Assembly: GCA_002354805.1 (NCBI GenBank) | Contig: DEMH01000009.1 | Location: forward strand, 186,001-250,000 | Length of the DNA stretch: 64,000 nucleotides | Reading direction: 5' to 3' | Source of the DNA: Gammaproteobacteria bacterium UBA2675 | Lineage (GTDB): Bacteria; Pseudomonadota; Gammaproteobacteria; Pseudomonadales; Pseudohongiellaceae | In this document: piece by piece, positions 1 through 8,406 of the stretch | Layout: every line of letters begins with the position of its first letter | Position numbering within the stretch: position 1 is the stretch's first letter | Position numbers and translations under genes: made by a program | Notes under the pieces: generated by a model | The model's input: only the letters and a program-made list of their open reading frames with translations | Told to the model about the DNA's origin: nothing | Databases searched by the model: none

Positions 1-568
1 TAAACACAGATGCGTCACCATCCGCCGTAATACGATAGACGCGTTGTGGATCTCGGGTGTTGGAGGCGTAAATGGTACCGTCTTCAGTCACACCAATGCC
101 ATTGAGCATGCTGGCGCCGGCTTCTGCGACGGAGTAGGCCTCGAGGGGCTGACCGCTGGCCAGATCAAACGTGCGCACGTGATCCATATCTGCCACATAC
201 AGCACGCCGTTGCGAATTGCGCTACCCAGGGGATGGTTCAGCGTCAGGCCATTGCGATCATTGCCAATCCATTTTGCAGTGTGGACGGTGCCATCAGGAT
301 TAATCAGGGAGACGTAGCCGTCATTCGGTTGCATGTCTTCTGAAACACCGGCGTTCATGGCCAGAATCAGGTTCCGCTCGGGATCGAAGGTACAGCTCTC
401 GGCAAATCGGAAGCTGCCAAAGACTTTGACGTTGCTGGACATCGGCGTGGCCTGGCCAGCCTGATTGACTGTACCCAGGGGCTCTCCTGCCTGGAAAGAC
501 CCGGTTTGTGCGGCGACCGTTGAACTGGCCGCGATTGCAAGCACACCAAAGATGGTACGAAAACTCAT
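1..568 (-). CDS. Secreted SMP-30/NHL-type beta-propeller protein (3' end outside window)
   Basis: The minus-strand frame opens at an ATG (566-568) and runs off the left edge, so only the first 189 codons are seen. An AAGGAG-like Shine-Dalgarno (SD) element precedes the start. Residues 1-20 form a signal peptide (MSFRTIFGVLAIAASSTVAA), so the protein is exported. The rest has repeated blades of the type DPERNLILAMN, NGVLYVADMDHVRTFD and EDGTIYASNTRDPQRVYRI, typical of SMP-30/gluconolactonase or NHL beta-propellers. These families include lactonases and simple ligand-binding propellers. The metal and catalytic residues cannot be judged because the C-terminus is missing. A second secreted propeller lies at 1375-2520, so the pair may act on related extracellular substrates (inference). 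Confidence 0.7.
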   Translation of the reverse strand, partial: MSFRTIFGVLAIAASSTVAAQTGSFQAGEPLGTVNQAGQATPMSSNVKVFGSFRFAESCTFDPERNLILAMNAGVSEDMQPNDGYVSLINPDGTVHTAKWIGNDRNGLTLNHPLGSAIRNGVLYVADMDHVRTFDLASGQPLEAYSVAEAGASMLNGIGVTEDGTIYASNTRDPQRVYRITADGDASVF

Positions 569-594
569 AAGCGTTTCTCCTTAAACAGGACAGT

Positions 595-1269
595 TTGTAT
601 ACTGTGCCAAATGTTCGGCCCAGTTTACTTGATACTGGCCGCCTCGATACAGGTATCATCGTCATTACTACGCAATTCATCGTTTCTGTGTTTCTGTTTG
701 CCCTGGCAGCCGCCATCACCCCCGGTCCCAACAATGTCATGTTGATGAGCTCGGGAGTGAATTTTGGTTTTCGGCGCAGCGTGCCGCTTCTGCTGGGTGT
801 GTGTATCGGGTTTCCGGCCATGTTTCTGGCTATTGGATTCGGGTTGGGCACGGTATTCCAGCAATCTCCTCAATTGCATGAAATCATCAGCATCATAGGC
901 ATCGTCTATCTGCTGTACCTGGCCTGGCGCATTGCGCGATCGGGCGAGCCAGAGCGGGCGCGCGACATCAAGCCATTGACCTTTCTGCAGTCAGCCGCCT
1001 TTCAATGGGTCAACCCCAAGGCCTGGGTGATGGCTACCGGTGCCATTGCTGCCTTCACAACTATAGATGGGAATATCTATCTGCAGGTGATCAATCTGGC
1101 ACTGATTTTTATAACTGCAGCCGTGCCCAGCGCGCTCACCTGGCTGTTCTTTGGTCTGGGATTGCAGGCTATGCTGTCCGATCCGCAGCGCCTGCGGCTG
1201 TTCAACTACGTGATGGCGGGTTTGCTGGTGCTGTCCATGCTCCCGGTGATTATGGACCTGCTGGAATAA
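595..1269 (+). CDS. LysE/RhtB family amino-acid exporter
   Basis: Inner-membrane translocator of the LysE/RhtB family, which exports amino acids or related small metabolites. The diagnostic N-terminal motif FALAAAITPGPNN is present, followed by about six hydrophobic segments, and the length is normal for the family (about 200-220 aa). The start is uncertain. The longest frame begins at a TTG (595) overlapping a TATACT sequence (598-603) that looks like a -10 element. If that promoter is real, the true start is downstream, perhaps the GTG just before the first membrane segment (around 688). The substrate cannot be predicted. The gene is followed directly by a hairpin at 1271-1306. Confidence 0.85.
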   Translation: MYTVPNVRPSLLDTGRLDTGIIVITTQFIVSVFLFALAAAITPGPNNVMLMSSGVNFGFRRSVPLLLGVCIGFPAMFLAIGFGLGTVFQQSPQLHEIISIIGIVYLLYLAWRIARSGEPERARDIKPLTFLQSAAFQWVNPKAWVMATGAIAAFTTIDGNIYLQVINLALIFITAAVPSALTWLFFGLGLQAMLSDPQRLRLFNYVMAGLLVLSMLPVIMDLLE

Positions 1270-1270
1270 A

Positions 1271-1306
1271 AAAAGCGGCGCCTCCATCAGGAGATACCGC
1301 TCTTTA
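1271..1306 (+). terminator. Compound hairpin terminator after LysE-type gene
   Basis: An outer stem AGCGG/CCGCT and an inner stem CTCC/GGAG are followed by CTTTAT. The hairpin starts immediately after the TAA stop of the exporter gene. The U-tract is short, so it is a moderate Rho-independent terminator. Confidence 0.55.
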
Positions 1307-1332
1307 TCAGACTATTGCTGGATCAAACGATT

Positions 1333-1365
1333 AAAAATGCCCGGCCTTGCAGAGCCAGACCGGGC
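1333..1365 (-). terminator. Rho-independent terminator of the NHL propeller gene
   Basis: Read on the minus strand, GCCCGG and CCGGGC pair around a 15-nt loop and are followed by ATTTTTAA. It lies just past the stop of the gene at 1375-2520 and insulates it from the convergent exporter gene. Confidence 0.7.
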
Positions 1366-1374
1366 TGTTACCAA

Positions 1375-2520
1375 TCAGTGTTGCGGGAAGTTGTCTGGCA
1401 GCAGACGGGGCACGAATTTGGTCATACCCTGCACCGGACCAACTTCACCAGCGTAGATATTGCCGTTGCGATCAACGGTCACACCTTCACCCATGGCACC
1501 AATGCCACCCATGCCGGTAGGACGCTCGGACATATGCTCCGGGATGTAGTACCAGACATCACCAGTGCGCGCGCTGCCAATACGCAGGCCCTTGCGCCAG
1601 CCTGGGTTGTAGTTGGCATCAGATTCGGAATCGATGGCGTAAAGAACGTCGTTCTCGTCGATGAACATACCGCTGATGCGACTGAACTGGTACCAGGTGT
1701 CCAGATGATTACCGTCCTGATCAAAGATCTGGATACGGCGATTACCACGGTCGGCGACAAATATGCGACCCTGCGAATCCATTGCCAGCGCGTGTGGTGA
1801 TCTCATCTCGCCTTCAGCGTATCCCCAAGTGCCCCAGCTTTTCACGAAGCTGCCATCGGGTGCAAACTTGGAGATGCGGCTCAGGGCACGAGGGCCTTCC
1901 TCATCCATGAACTGTGCACTGTGGGTCTCGGCCACAAAAATATGGCCATCAGGAGCCACCAGGACGTCATTGGGTTCGGTAAAGTGAGTGGGCGGGTTGC
2001 CGGTTTCACCGGGCGTACCCAGCACCATCAGCACTTCCCCTTCAGGGCTGAATTTAATGACCTGGTTGCCACCTGAAATATTGGGGTTTTCGGCCAGTTC
2101 CTGTGCGTTGGGCAGGCGTGCGTCGGCTATCCAGACGTTGCCTTCCTGATCCACTTCGATGCCGTGTGGCCAAACGATCAATCCGGCACCGAAACTCTGC
2201 ACCACGTTACCGTCCGGGTCGAGTTTTACAATCGGGTCGACGTCCGACAGCGCACATGAGTTGGTTCCGCAACGATCACCAGCCCAGATGTGAACACCGT
2301 CGACATCTACATGGACTGCACTGACCGAACCCCAGCTGCGACCGTCGGGCAGCGTACCCCAGTCGCGCATGGTCTCGTAGGGGTTGGGCAGATTATTGAT
2401 TGGGGTCACATCGGCGTGTTCCTCCGGTCCGGTCGCGCCCGGTTGAGCCAGGACTGCCGGGGCGGCCACAGCCAGCAGAGAGCCGGCCACCAAACCTGTT
2501 AACAGGCTACGTTTGTTCAT
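1375..2520 (-). CDS. Secreted NHL-repeat beta-propeller protein (PAL-like)
   Basis: A 381-residue exported protein. The start at 2520 is chosen because AAGGAG precedes it and a clean signal peptide follows (MNKRSLLTGLVAGSLLAVAAPAVLA). An upstream in-frame extension to 2658 has no ribosome-binding site (RBS). NHL-type blades recur, for example VWPHGIEVDQEGNVWIADARL, FTEPNDVLVAPDGHIFVAETH, MRSPHALAMDSQGRIFVADRGNRRIQIFDQDG and GVTVDRNGNIYAGEV. This organisation resembles the six-bladed peptidyl-alpha-hydroxyglycine alpha-amidating lyase-like propellers found in many bacterial secreted proteins. Enzymatic activity is not proven, and a binding or scaffold role is equally possible. The gene is 58 bp downstream of the dienelactone hydrolase-like gene on the same strand and is probably co-transcribed with it. 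Confidence 0.8.
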   Translation of the reverse strand: MNKRSLLTGLVAGSLLAVAAPAVLAQPGATGPEEHADVTPINNLPNPYETMRDWGTLPDGRSWGSVSAVHVDVDGVHIWAGDRCGTNSCALSDVDPIVKLDPDGNVVQSFGAGLIVWPHGIEVDQEGNVWIADARLPNAQELAENPNISGGNQVIKFSPEGEVLMVLGTPGETGNPPTHFTEPNDVLVAPDGHIFVAETHSAQFMDEEGPRALSRISKFAPDGSFVKSWGTWGYAEGEMRSPHALAMDSQGRIFVADRGNRRIQIFDQDGNHLDTWYQFSRISGMFIDENDVLYAIDSESDANYNPGWRKGLRIGSARTGDVWYYIPEHMSERPTGMGGIGAMGEGVTVDRNGNIYAGEVGPVQGMTKFVPRLLPDNFPQH

Positions 2521-2578
2521 TTGCTGATATCTCCTTTTCGCTGGGTTGCGGGACTGTGCCCCGCAATTCATGACGCCG

Positions 2579-3454
2579 TTACAGCGCCGTTTCAAATATG
2601 GCAAGCATACGGCTCCAGGCTCTTTCGGCCTGTTCCTGATGGTATACCGCCGAATCAATTACACACCAGCCGTGCATGGCGTCTTCGTACACTTCGATCT
2701 CTGCGGGTACATTTGCTGCAGCAAATGCTTCGCGAAGCACTTCTTTGGATTGCGGATCACGTTCGTCGTCATTCTCGGCGACCGCGATCAGCATATGAGC
2801 ATCCATGTTCGGAATGCCCAGATGCGGGCTGTCGGGGTTGTCGGTGACCAGTCCGCCGCCGTGGAATGAACCACCTGCGCCAATTCGGTCCGGTAAAGCA
2901 GCAGCCGTACGCATGACGATCGGGCCGCCCATGCAGTATCCCATGGTGCCAATCTTGCGGCCGGTATCCACAGCAGACTGCTGATCGAGCCAGGCGACAA
3001 AGGTTTCTGCATCAGTAACGTGAGTCCGTGCATTTAATTGACCTGCCATCGGCAGAACAATCTCGCGGATAGCCGGATCCTGAAAGCTCGCGCCCTCGCC
3101 GACTACCGGTGAAGGTGCGCTGCGATAGAAAGGGTTGACCACCAGTACGGAATAACCCGATTGAGCAAGCCGTTTACCCATTTCACGGAACGCTGGGCGC
3201 AGGCCCAGAATATCAGGCCACATCAATACCGCGGCATGGCTGCCGCTGGACGGATGGACGAAGTAGCAGTCGGCCGACCCATCGGGTGTTTCAATGATAA
3301 CGTCGGATTCGGTTACGTCCTGAGCGTTGAGTACAGGCGGCAGCATGGCGGCCAGCGCGGCGCCAGCAGTCAGTTTGCCAAATTGACGTCGGGACAACTG
3401 ACCCTTTTTAAGCATGAATAAAATATCGTCTTCGAGGGTATGCTGGTCACACAT
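2579..3454 (-). CDS. Tat-exported dienelactone hydrolase family protein
   Basis: A 291-residue alpha/beta hydrolase of the dienelactone hydrolase (DLH) family. The start at 3454 follows a GGAG RBS. A longer frame to 3595 has no such signal. The N-terminus carries a twin-arginine motif SRRQFGK (21-27) and a hydrophobic stretch, so the folded protein is probably exported by Tat. The nucleophile is Cys174 in GYCMGG. Asp229 or Asp230 (AENDD) and His261 (DAMHGW) complete the usual Cys-Asp-His triad. Family members cleave lactones and esters of ring-cleavage products, but many homologues have unknown substrates. Export to the periplasm is unusual for classical dienelactone hydrolase. It lies directly upstream of the secreted NHL protein. 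Confidence 0.85.
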   Translation of the reverse strand: MCDQHTLEDDILFMLKKGQLSRRQFGKLTAGAALAAMLPPVLNAQDVTESDVIIETPDGSADCYFVHPSSGSHAAVLMWPDILGLRPAFREMGKRLAQSGYSVLVVNPFYRSAPSPVVGEGASFQDPAIREIVLPMAGQLNARTHVTDAETFVAWLDQQSAVDTGRKIGTMGYCMGGPIVMRTAAALPDRIGAGGSFHGGGLVTDNPDSPHLGIPNMDAHMLIAVAENDDERDPQSKEVLREAFAAANVPAEIEVYEDAMHGWCVIDSAVYHQEQAERAWSRMLAIFETAL

Positions 3455-3649
3455 TATTTTTCTCCTGAGTTGGAAGGCCGGCACCGTGACGAACCTGACA
3501 CATGCTAATGCAAAGCATTCGGCAGCGCAAAGCCCGGGGTAGCGCGCTGACAGTAAACTTGACGCACCGGTTCCAGGTGCCCATAGTTGCGCCACACGCC
3601 GGTTTAATGCCGTGTGGATGACCGGGATAAACTAAAAGGAGTTTCAAGC

Positions 3650-4420
3650 ATGAAAAAACTACTGGTAGGTCTGCTGGCGCTGGCTGTGATTGTCGGCGCA
3701 GGGATGATGTTGCTGGTCAGTAATCTCGACAGCATTGTCAAACGAGCGGTGGAAAGCGCAGGCACCGATGCGCTTGGTACGCCGGTACGACTCGAGTCGG
3801 TTGCCATCGACCTTCGCGCTGGTACCGCCAGCCTCTATGGGTTTTCGGTCGCCAATCCGCCTGGCTACAGCGATCAGGATATGATTCGTGTTGATGAGTT
3901 AAGTGTCGCGATCGATATTGCCAGCCTTAACAGTGATGTTATCCGGATCACCAGTATCCGCTCGGTCAATCCCTATGTGCTGTACGAGTTACAGGGCACC
4001 CGCGGTAATCTCAATGCAATTATGGACCAGTTCCCGCCAGCGGCCGAAACACAGGAGCCCGCCGGCCCCCTGCCAGTGATTGCGATCGATGAAATCAGCG
4101 TTAATGGCATCCAGGGTTCTCTGCAATCCGCTCAGGTCAGCAGGGCCGTCGATATCAATCTGGGCAATGTATTGGTGACCGGCGTTCAGGGCACACCGGA
4201 TGAGCTGGCCACACAGATTTCGCGACCGCTGATCGCCCAGCTGGCCCGCAATGCGGCGGCGGCGCTGAGCTCCGCCATTGCTTCAGGCGCACTGGAAGGC
4301 GACTTACAGCAACGCGCTTCGGAAGCTGTCGACGATCTGCGATCAGAAGCCGCCGACCAACTGGAACAGGCGGAAAATGCGGTACGTAGCCTGCGTGACC
4401 GGCTTTTGAACAATAACTGA
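3650..4420 (+). CDS. AsmA-like envelope protein
   Basis: A 256-residue protein starting at the ATG after AAAAGGAG. Residues 1-25 form a membrane anchor or signal segment (MKKLLVGLLALAVIVGAGMMLLV). The following part (VKRAVESAGTDALGTPVRLESVAIDLRAGTASLYGFSVANPPGY) matches the start of AsmA-like/DUF748-type proteins, which have extended beta-groove structures linked to lipid traffic across the envelope. It is short for a transport bridge, and the last 70 residues are an alanine- and glutamate-rich, probably helical tail. An accessory role in the envelope is inferred, with no specific substrate. It is transcribed divergently from the DLH gene. Confidence 0.7.
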   Translation: MKKLLVGLLALAVIVGAGMMLLVSNLDSIVKRAVESAGTDALGTPVRLESVAIDLRAGTASLYGFSVANPPGYSDQDMIRVDELSVAIDIASLNSDVIRITSIRSVNPYVLYELQGTRGNLNAIMDQFPPAAETQEPAGPLPVIAIDEISVNGIQGSLQSAQVSRAVDINLGNVLVTGVQGTPDELATQISRPLIAQLARNAAAALSSAIASGALEGDLQQRASEAVDDLRSEAADQLEQAENAVRSLRDRLLNNN

Positions 4421-4472
4421 TCAGGGTAAGCGGAGCTCACCCCTCCGCCGTGGTGCAGACAGTCGCATGGCC

Positions 4473-6968
4473 CTATCGCTGGCGCGGTTTGGTTCGCGCA
4501 GTCGCGACAGCGCTGGCTGGATCTTCTGGCCAGGGATGTTTGGGGTAGCGGCCCCTAAGGTCCTTGCGCACATCAAAATAGCTGGTCTGCCAGAAACCGG
4601 CGAGGTCCCGTGTCACCTGAACCGGGCGCCGCGCCGGAGACAGCAGATGAACCAGCAGCGGTACTCTGCCTGCCACGATGGCGGGTGTTTCGCCCTGACC
4701 GAACATCTCCTGAAGCTTGACTGCCAGTATCGGCTCGTCTCCACTGTAGTCGATGCTTATGTTCGATCCGCTAGGCACTTTGATGTGAGTGGGTGTTAAC
4801 TTATTTAGTGCATCCTGAAGTGACCAGTCCAGGCTCTCCAGCAGTATTTTTCCCAATGGCAGACGATCTACCTGATCCAGCCGATGCAGGCCGACAACAT
4901 GCGGCGCCAGCCATTGCTCAAGGGATTCGAGCAATAAAGTCTCTTCCACATCCGGCCAGGGATCGCCCAGTGTGTTGTGCAACAGTCTTAAGCGGCCCAG
5001 CAACTGACGGTCTGCATCCGACCAGCGCAGGACCCCCCGTCGACGCAGCCCCTGCAGCAATGCATTTGCAACAGTGTCAGCAGGCAAAGAGCTGACGCTG
5101 ACAGTGCCGGGGCGAGTCGCCAGGGTGAGTTCACGATGGCCAAGCCGCAGGCGACGACACTCGTTGGCTACCAGCCTCTCGGCTGACTCATCCCAGAATG
5201 CCTGCGGCTCCCAGTGCATCGATTCAGGATACTGGTGGGCTAACGTCGCTTCAGGTAGCGAAACCGCACTGAAAATTCGTGCATTGGACGGTTGTCCATC
5301 CAGCTCCAGAGCCAGTAGCAAAAGTGACTGGCTTAGAGGGTGCTGTTGCGGCAGACTGGCCTGGCCCCCCGAGAATAATTTGTATCTACCTTCACCCTGA
5401 CTAAGAGCTATCCGGTCTGGATATGCTTGCAGCAATAACATCGGCGCCACCGATTGCAGTGTTGTCATATCGGGCTGAGGCAATCTGATTCGCAGCCGCT
5501 GCGCCCATTGTCTGGCCGTCTGCTCCAGTCGCCGCTGCCGATGCCCCGCCGATTGACCAGCCTTGATCATCGTTGACAGGGCGCCGAGCGCATCAGGTTC
5601 CGACGATTCTGGCCGTTCCTCCAGCCAGGACAGCAGCCAGCAGGCCACCCCCTTACAGTCGAGACTGTCCTGTTTGTCAGCGAACTCCAGCAGGCGTGCA
5701 AGTCTTGGATGTGTCGGCCAGCGCGCGCAGCGCCTGCCCAGTGGGGTCAGTTGACTGGCATCCTGAGCCTGCAGTAACTGAAGCATCTGCAATTGTTCCT
5801 GACTGCTGCTGAAAGCGCCGGGAGGAGGGGGTGTCACCCAGCTCAGGCTGCCCGGATCGGCTGCACCCCAGCGGGCCAGTTCAAACACCAGTCCGGCGAG
5901 ATCAGACTGTTGGATTTCCGGCTCCCGGTGCGAGGCCAGTACTGTCTCTTCTGACCACAGTCTGTAACAGAATCCCGCCGCTTCGCGCCCCGCGCGACCA
6001 CGGCGCTGGTCGGCACTGGCACGATTGACCAGCCGGGTAGTCAAGCGCGTCAGGCCGCTGCGGGGCTGATAGATTGGCACTCGCTCGCGGCCACTATCGA
6101 CGACAATTCTTACACCAGGGACCGTCACACTGGATTCGGCAATCGCAGTCGATAGAATTATTCTTCTGCGGCCATCCCGGCTGGCGCTCAGTACCGCCTG
6201 TTGCTGGGCGAGTGGTAGCTGTCCATACAGGGGGCTGACGTCGATTCCTTCAGAAAGCCTGCCGGCCAGCGCATTATACAACTCTCGGATCTCGCGTTGA
6301 CCTGGCAGGAACACCAGAATGTCGCCCTCATGCGCGGCCAGAGCTTCCATGATCACATTGGCCTGGTGCGTGACTGGTGGCGTTTGTAGTGAGGCATTGC
6401 GGTAGAAGGTTGTTACTGGCCATTGCCGTCCAGGGCACTCGATGAGTGGTGTCTCGGGGCCCAGCAGATCCAGCAGCGCGCGGGTGTCCAACGTTGCCGA
6501 CATGATCAGGATTTTCAGGTCTTCGCGCAGCACCTGTTGAGCTTCAATCATCAAGGTCAGCCCCAGATCCGCATCCAGGCTGCGCTCATGAAACTCATCA
6601 AAAATGACGCCAGTCACGTCGCTTAGGGTGGGGTCGTCCTGAAGCATGCGGATCAAAATGCCCTGGGTGACCACTTCCAGGCGTGTCTGGGAGCTGGTTT
6701 TGCTGTCGCCCCTTACGCGGTAGCCAACAGTCTTGCCGACGGATTCGCCGAGTTGCTCTGCCAAAAACGCTGCAGCCAGCCGTGCCGCAACTCGACGCGG
6801 CTCCAGTACCAGCCAACGACCGCCAGGTGGTGTATCTTCCAGCAGAGCCAGTGGTACGCGAGTCGTCTTGCCCGCGCCGGGCTGTGCAACCAGCAGGCAA
6901 TTTGGATTGGCTGCGACGGCTGACCGTAACGCAGGCAGAACCGTTTCAATCGGCAGCTGGCCAGACAT
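4473..6968 (-). CDS. hrpB: ATP-dependent RNA helicase HrpB
   Basis: An 831-residue DEAH-type helicase of normal length for HrpB. Walker A is AQPGAGKTT (28-36), the DEAH-equivalent box is DEFH (124-127) and motif III is MSAT (156-159). Motif VI reads QRRGRAGREAAGFCYRLW. The C-terminal HrpB-specific domain has the conserved tail (GRYPKHPWPEDP). HrpB is a conserved bacterial helicase whose physiological RNA substrates are poorly defined. It is the last gene of a tightly coupled operon: its ATG overlaps the stop of the GDT1-family gene by one nucleotide (TGATG), which suggests translational coupling. Confidence 0.95.
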   Translation of the reverse strand: MSGQLPIETVLPALRSAVAANPNCLLVAQPGAGKTTRVPLALLEDTPPGGRWLVLEPRRVAARLAAAFLAEQLGESVGKTVGYRVRGDSKTSSQTRLEVVTQGILIRMLQDDPTLSDVTGVIFDEFHERSLDADLGLTLMIEAQQVLREDLKILIMSATLDTRALLDLLGPETPLIECPGRQWPVTTFYRNASLQTPPVTHQANVIMEALAAHEGDILVFLPGQREIRELYNALAGRLSEGIDVSPLYGQLPLAQQQAVLSASRDGRRRIILSTAIAESSVTVPGVRIVVDSGRERVPIYQPRSGLTRLTTRLVNRASADQRRGRAGREAAGFCYRLWSEETVLASHREPEIQQSDLAGLVFELARWGAADPGSLSWVTPPPPGAFSSSQEQLQMLQLLQAQDASQLTPLGRRCARWPTHPRLARLLEFADKQDSLDCKGVACWLLSWLEERPESSEPDALGALSTMIKAGQSAGHRQRRLEQTARQWAQRLRIRLPQPDMTTLQSVAPMLLLQAYPDRIALSQGEGRYKLFSGGQASLPQQHPLSQSLLLLALELDGQPSNARIFSAVSLPEATLAHQYPESMHWEPQAFWDESAERLVANECRRLRLGHRELTLATRPGTVSVSSLPADTVANALLQGLRRRGVLRWSDADRQLLGRLRLLHNTLGDPWPDVEETLLLESLEQWLAPHVVGLHRLDQVDRLPLGKILLESLDWSLQDALNKLTPTHIKVPSGSNISIDYSGDEPILAVKLQEMFGQGETPAIVAGRVPLLVHLLSPARRPVQVTRDLAGFWQTSYFDVRKDLRGRYPKHPWPEDPASAVATARTKPRQR

Positions 6969-7543
6969 CAGAGTCCCAGCCTTTCACCTGCGCCCAGCAA
7001 AGTGGCGACACCCAATGCAGCGAAGATGATGGCCGCAACAATGTGTATGGCTCTCACGGGAAGTCGGTCCGCGAGCTTGTCGCCGACATAAACAGCAGGG
7101 ATATTGGCGATCATCATGCCCAGCGTAGTGCCGATCACAACCCACACCAGAGCCTCATACTGCGCAGCCAGGGCGACGGTCGCAATCTGGGTCTTGTCAC
7201 CGATTTCGGCAAGAAAAAAAGTGATGAAGGTGGTACCAAAAACGCCAAAAGAAGTCGTTTTGGTTTTGGTGTCTTCCAGAGAGTCTGGTATCAGCACCCA
7301 TACTGCCATGGCAACAAATGACACACCGAGGACCCAACGCAATGCCTGGGGTTCCAGCAGCGCACTCAGCCAGCTGCCTATCAGTCCGGCAACTGCATGA
7401 TTGGCAAGCGTGGCCAGTAAAATTGCCAGAATGATGGGTGCCGGACGGCGAAAACGCGCTGCCAGCAGGAAGGCCAGCAGTTGAGTTCGATCACCGATTT
7501 CAGCCAGCGTCACCAGTCCGGTGGACACCAGAAACGCTTCCAT
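6968..7543 (-). CDS. TMEM165/GDT1 (UPF0016) family cation exporter
   Basis: A 191-residue inner-membrane protein with the two family signature motifs EIGDRTQ (15-21) and EIGDKTQ (113-119), one in each half of an inverted-repeat membrane fold with about six to seven helices. Characterised GDT1 members move Mn2+ and/or Ca2+ in exchange for protons, and bacterial MneA exports Mn2+. Manganese export is the most likely role by family knowledge. The gene overlaps its upstream SDR neighbour by one nucleotide and hrpB by one nucleotide. No mntP-type riboswitch was recognised. Confidence 0.9.
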   Translation of the reverse strand: MEAFLVSTGLVTLAEIGDRTQLLAFLLAARFRRPAPIILAILLATLANHAVAGLIGSWLSALLEPQALRWVLGVSFVAMAVWVLIPDSLEDTKTKTTSFGVFGTTFITFFLAEIGDKTQIATVALAAQYEALVWVVIGTTLGMMIANIPAVYVGDKLADRLPVRAIHIVAAIIFAALGVATLLGAGERLGL

Positions 7544-8355
7544 CAGGAGCGCTCGTTGAACATGGCGGTACGACCACCATCAACAATGATGTCCTGGCAG
7601 TTGATATAGCTGCCTTCATCGCTGGCCAGAAACAGAGCGGTGTAGGCAATGTCCTCCGGCAAGCCGGAACGCGGGGTCGGCGTTGCTTTGGCGAGATTGC
7701 CCTGCAGTTTGGCCATCTTGCCAGCGTTCTCATCATCACTCAGCGTTTCCGCGCGTGACGAGCCACCCCAGAAAATAGGTGTGGCAATTGCGCCGGGAGA
7801 TATGGCATTGACGCGAATATTGTGAGGTCCCAGTTCCACGCCGGCCAGCCGGGTCAGGTGAGATACGGCGGCCTTGGCGCCCGAGTAAAGATAGCCACCC
7901 TGGTTGATTCGGTGAGCAGCGATACTGGCATTGTTGATAATGCTGCCACCGCCGCTGGATTTCATGACCCGGGCCGCGTGTTTCATGCCAAAAGTGACAC
8001 TGCCGACCAGCAGTCGCATCACGCGATCGAACTCTTCCTCTGTAACAGATTCCACTGAGCTGCGCTCGCCCGCACCGGCATTGTTAAACAGGCAGTCGAG
8101 CCGGCCGAATTTTGTCAGACAGGCATCTACCATTCCTGCCATCTCGGCCTCGCGGCCGACATCCACGGCATGAAACATGAACCGTGCGCCATATTGTTCC
8201 GTAAGACTTTCAACCAGCGCTTCACCACGCTCTTTGCTGCGCCCGGCAATTACCAGTTGCGCACCGTGTGCCGCAAAAATCCGTGCAGTTGCTTCGCCGA
8301 TGCCACTGGTAGCTCCAGTGATAATGGCGACTTTGTCTTGTAAACGACATGACAT
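7543..8355 (-). CDS. SDR family NAD(P)-dependent oxidoreductase
   Basis: A 270-residue classical short-chain dehydrogenase/reductase. It has the Rossmann motif TGATSGIG (13-20), NNAG (91-94), the catalytic Ser in NNAS (near 144) and YxxxK at Tyr157-Lys161. The C-terminus contains the usual SDR ending (ALFLASDEGSYINCQDIIVDGGRTAM). The substrate is unknown, and the sequence resembles the broad FabG/cyclopentanol-dehydrogenase-like group. It is the first gene of the SDR-GDT1-hrpB operon, and its TGA overlaps the next ATG by one base. Metabolic connection to the two downstream genes is not obvious. Confidence 0.88.
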   Translation of the reverse strand: MSCRLQDKVAIITGATSGIGEATARIFAAHGAQLVIAGRSKERGEALVESLTEQYGARFMFHAVDVGREAEMAGMVDACLTKFGRLDCLFNNAGAGERSSVESVTEEEFDRVMRLLVGSVTFGMKHAARVMKSSGGGSIINNASIAAHRINQGGYLYSGAKAAVSHLTRLAGVELGPHNIRVNAISPGAIATPIFWGGSSRAETLSDDENAGKMAKLQGNLAKATPTPRSGLPEDIAYTALFLASDEGSYINCQDIIVDGGRTAMFNERS

Positions 8356-8406
8356 CGTGGTTTCCTTCTCAAGTATTCAGTCACGGGGCATTCTACTGGG
8401 TTATTT

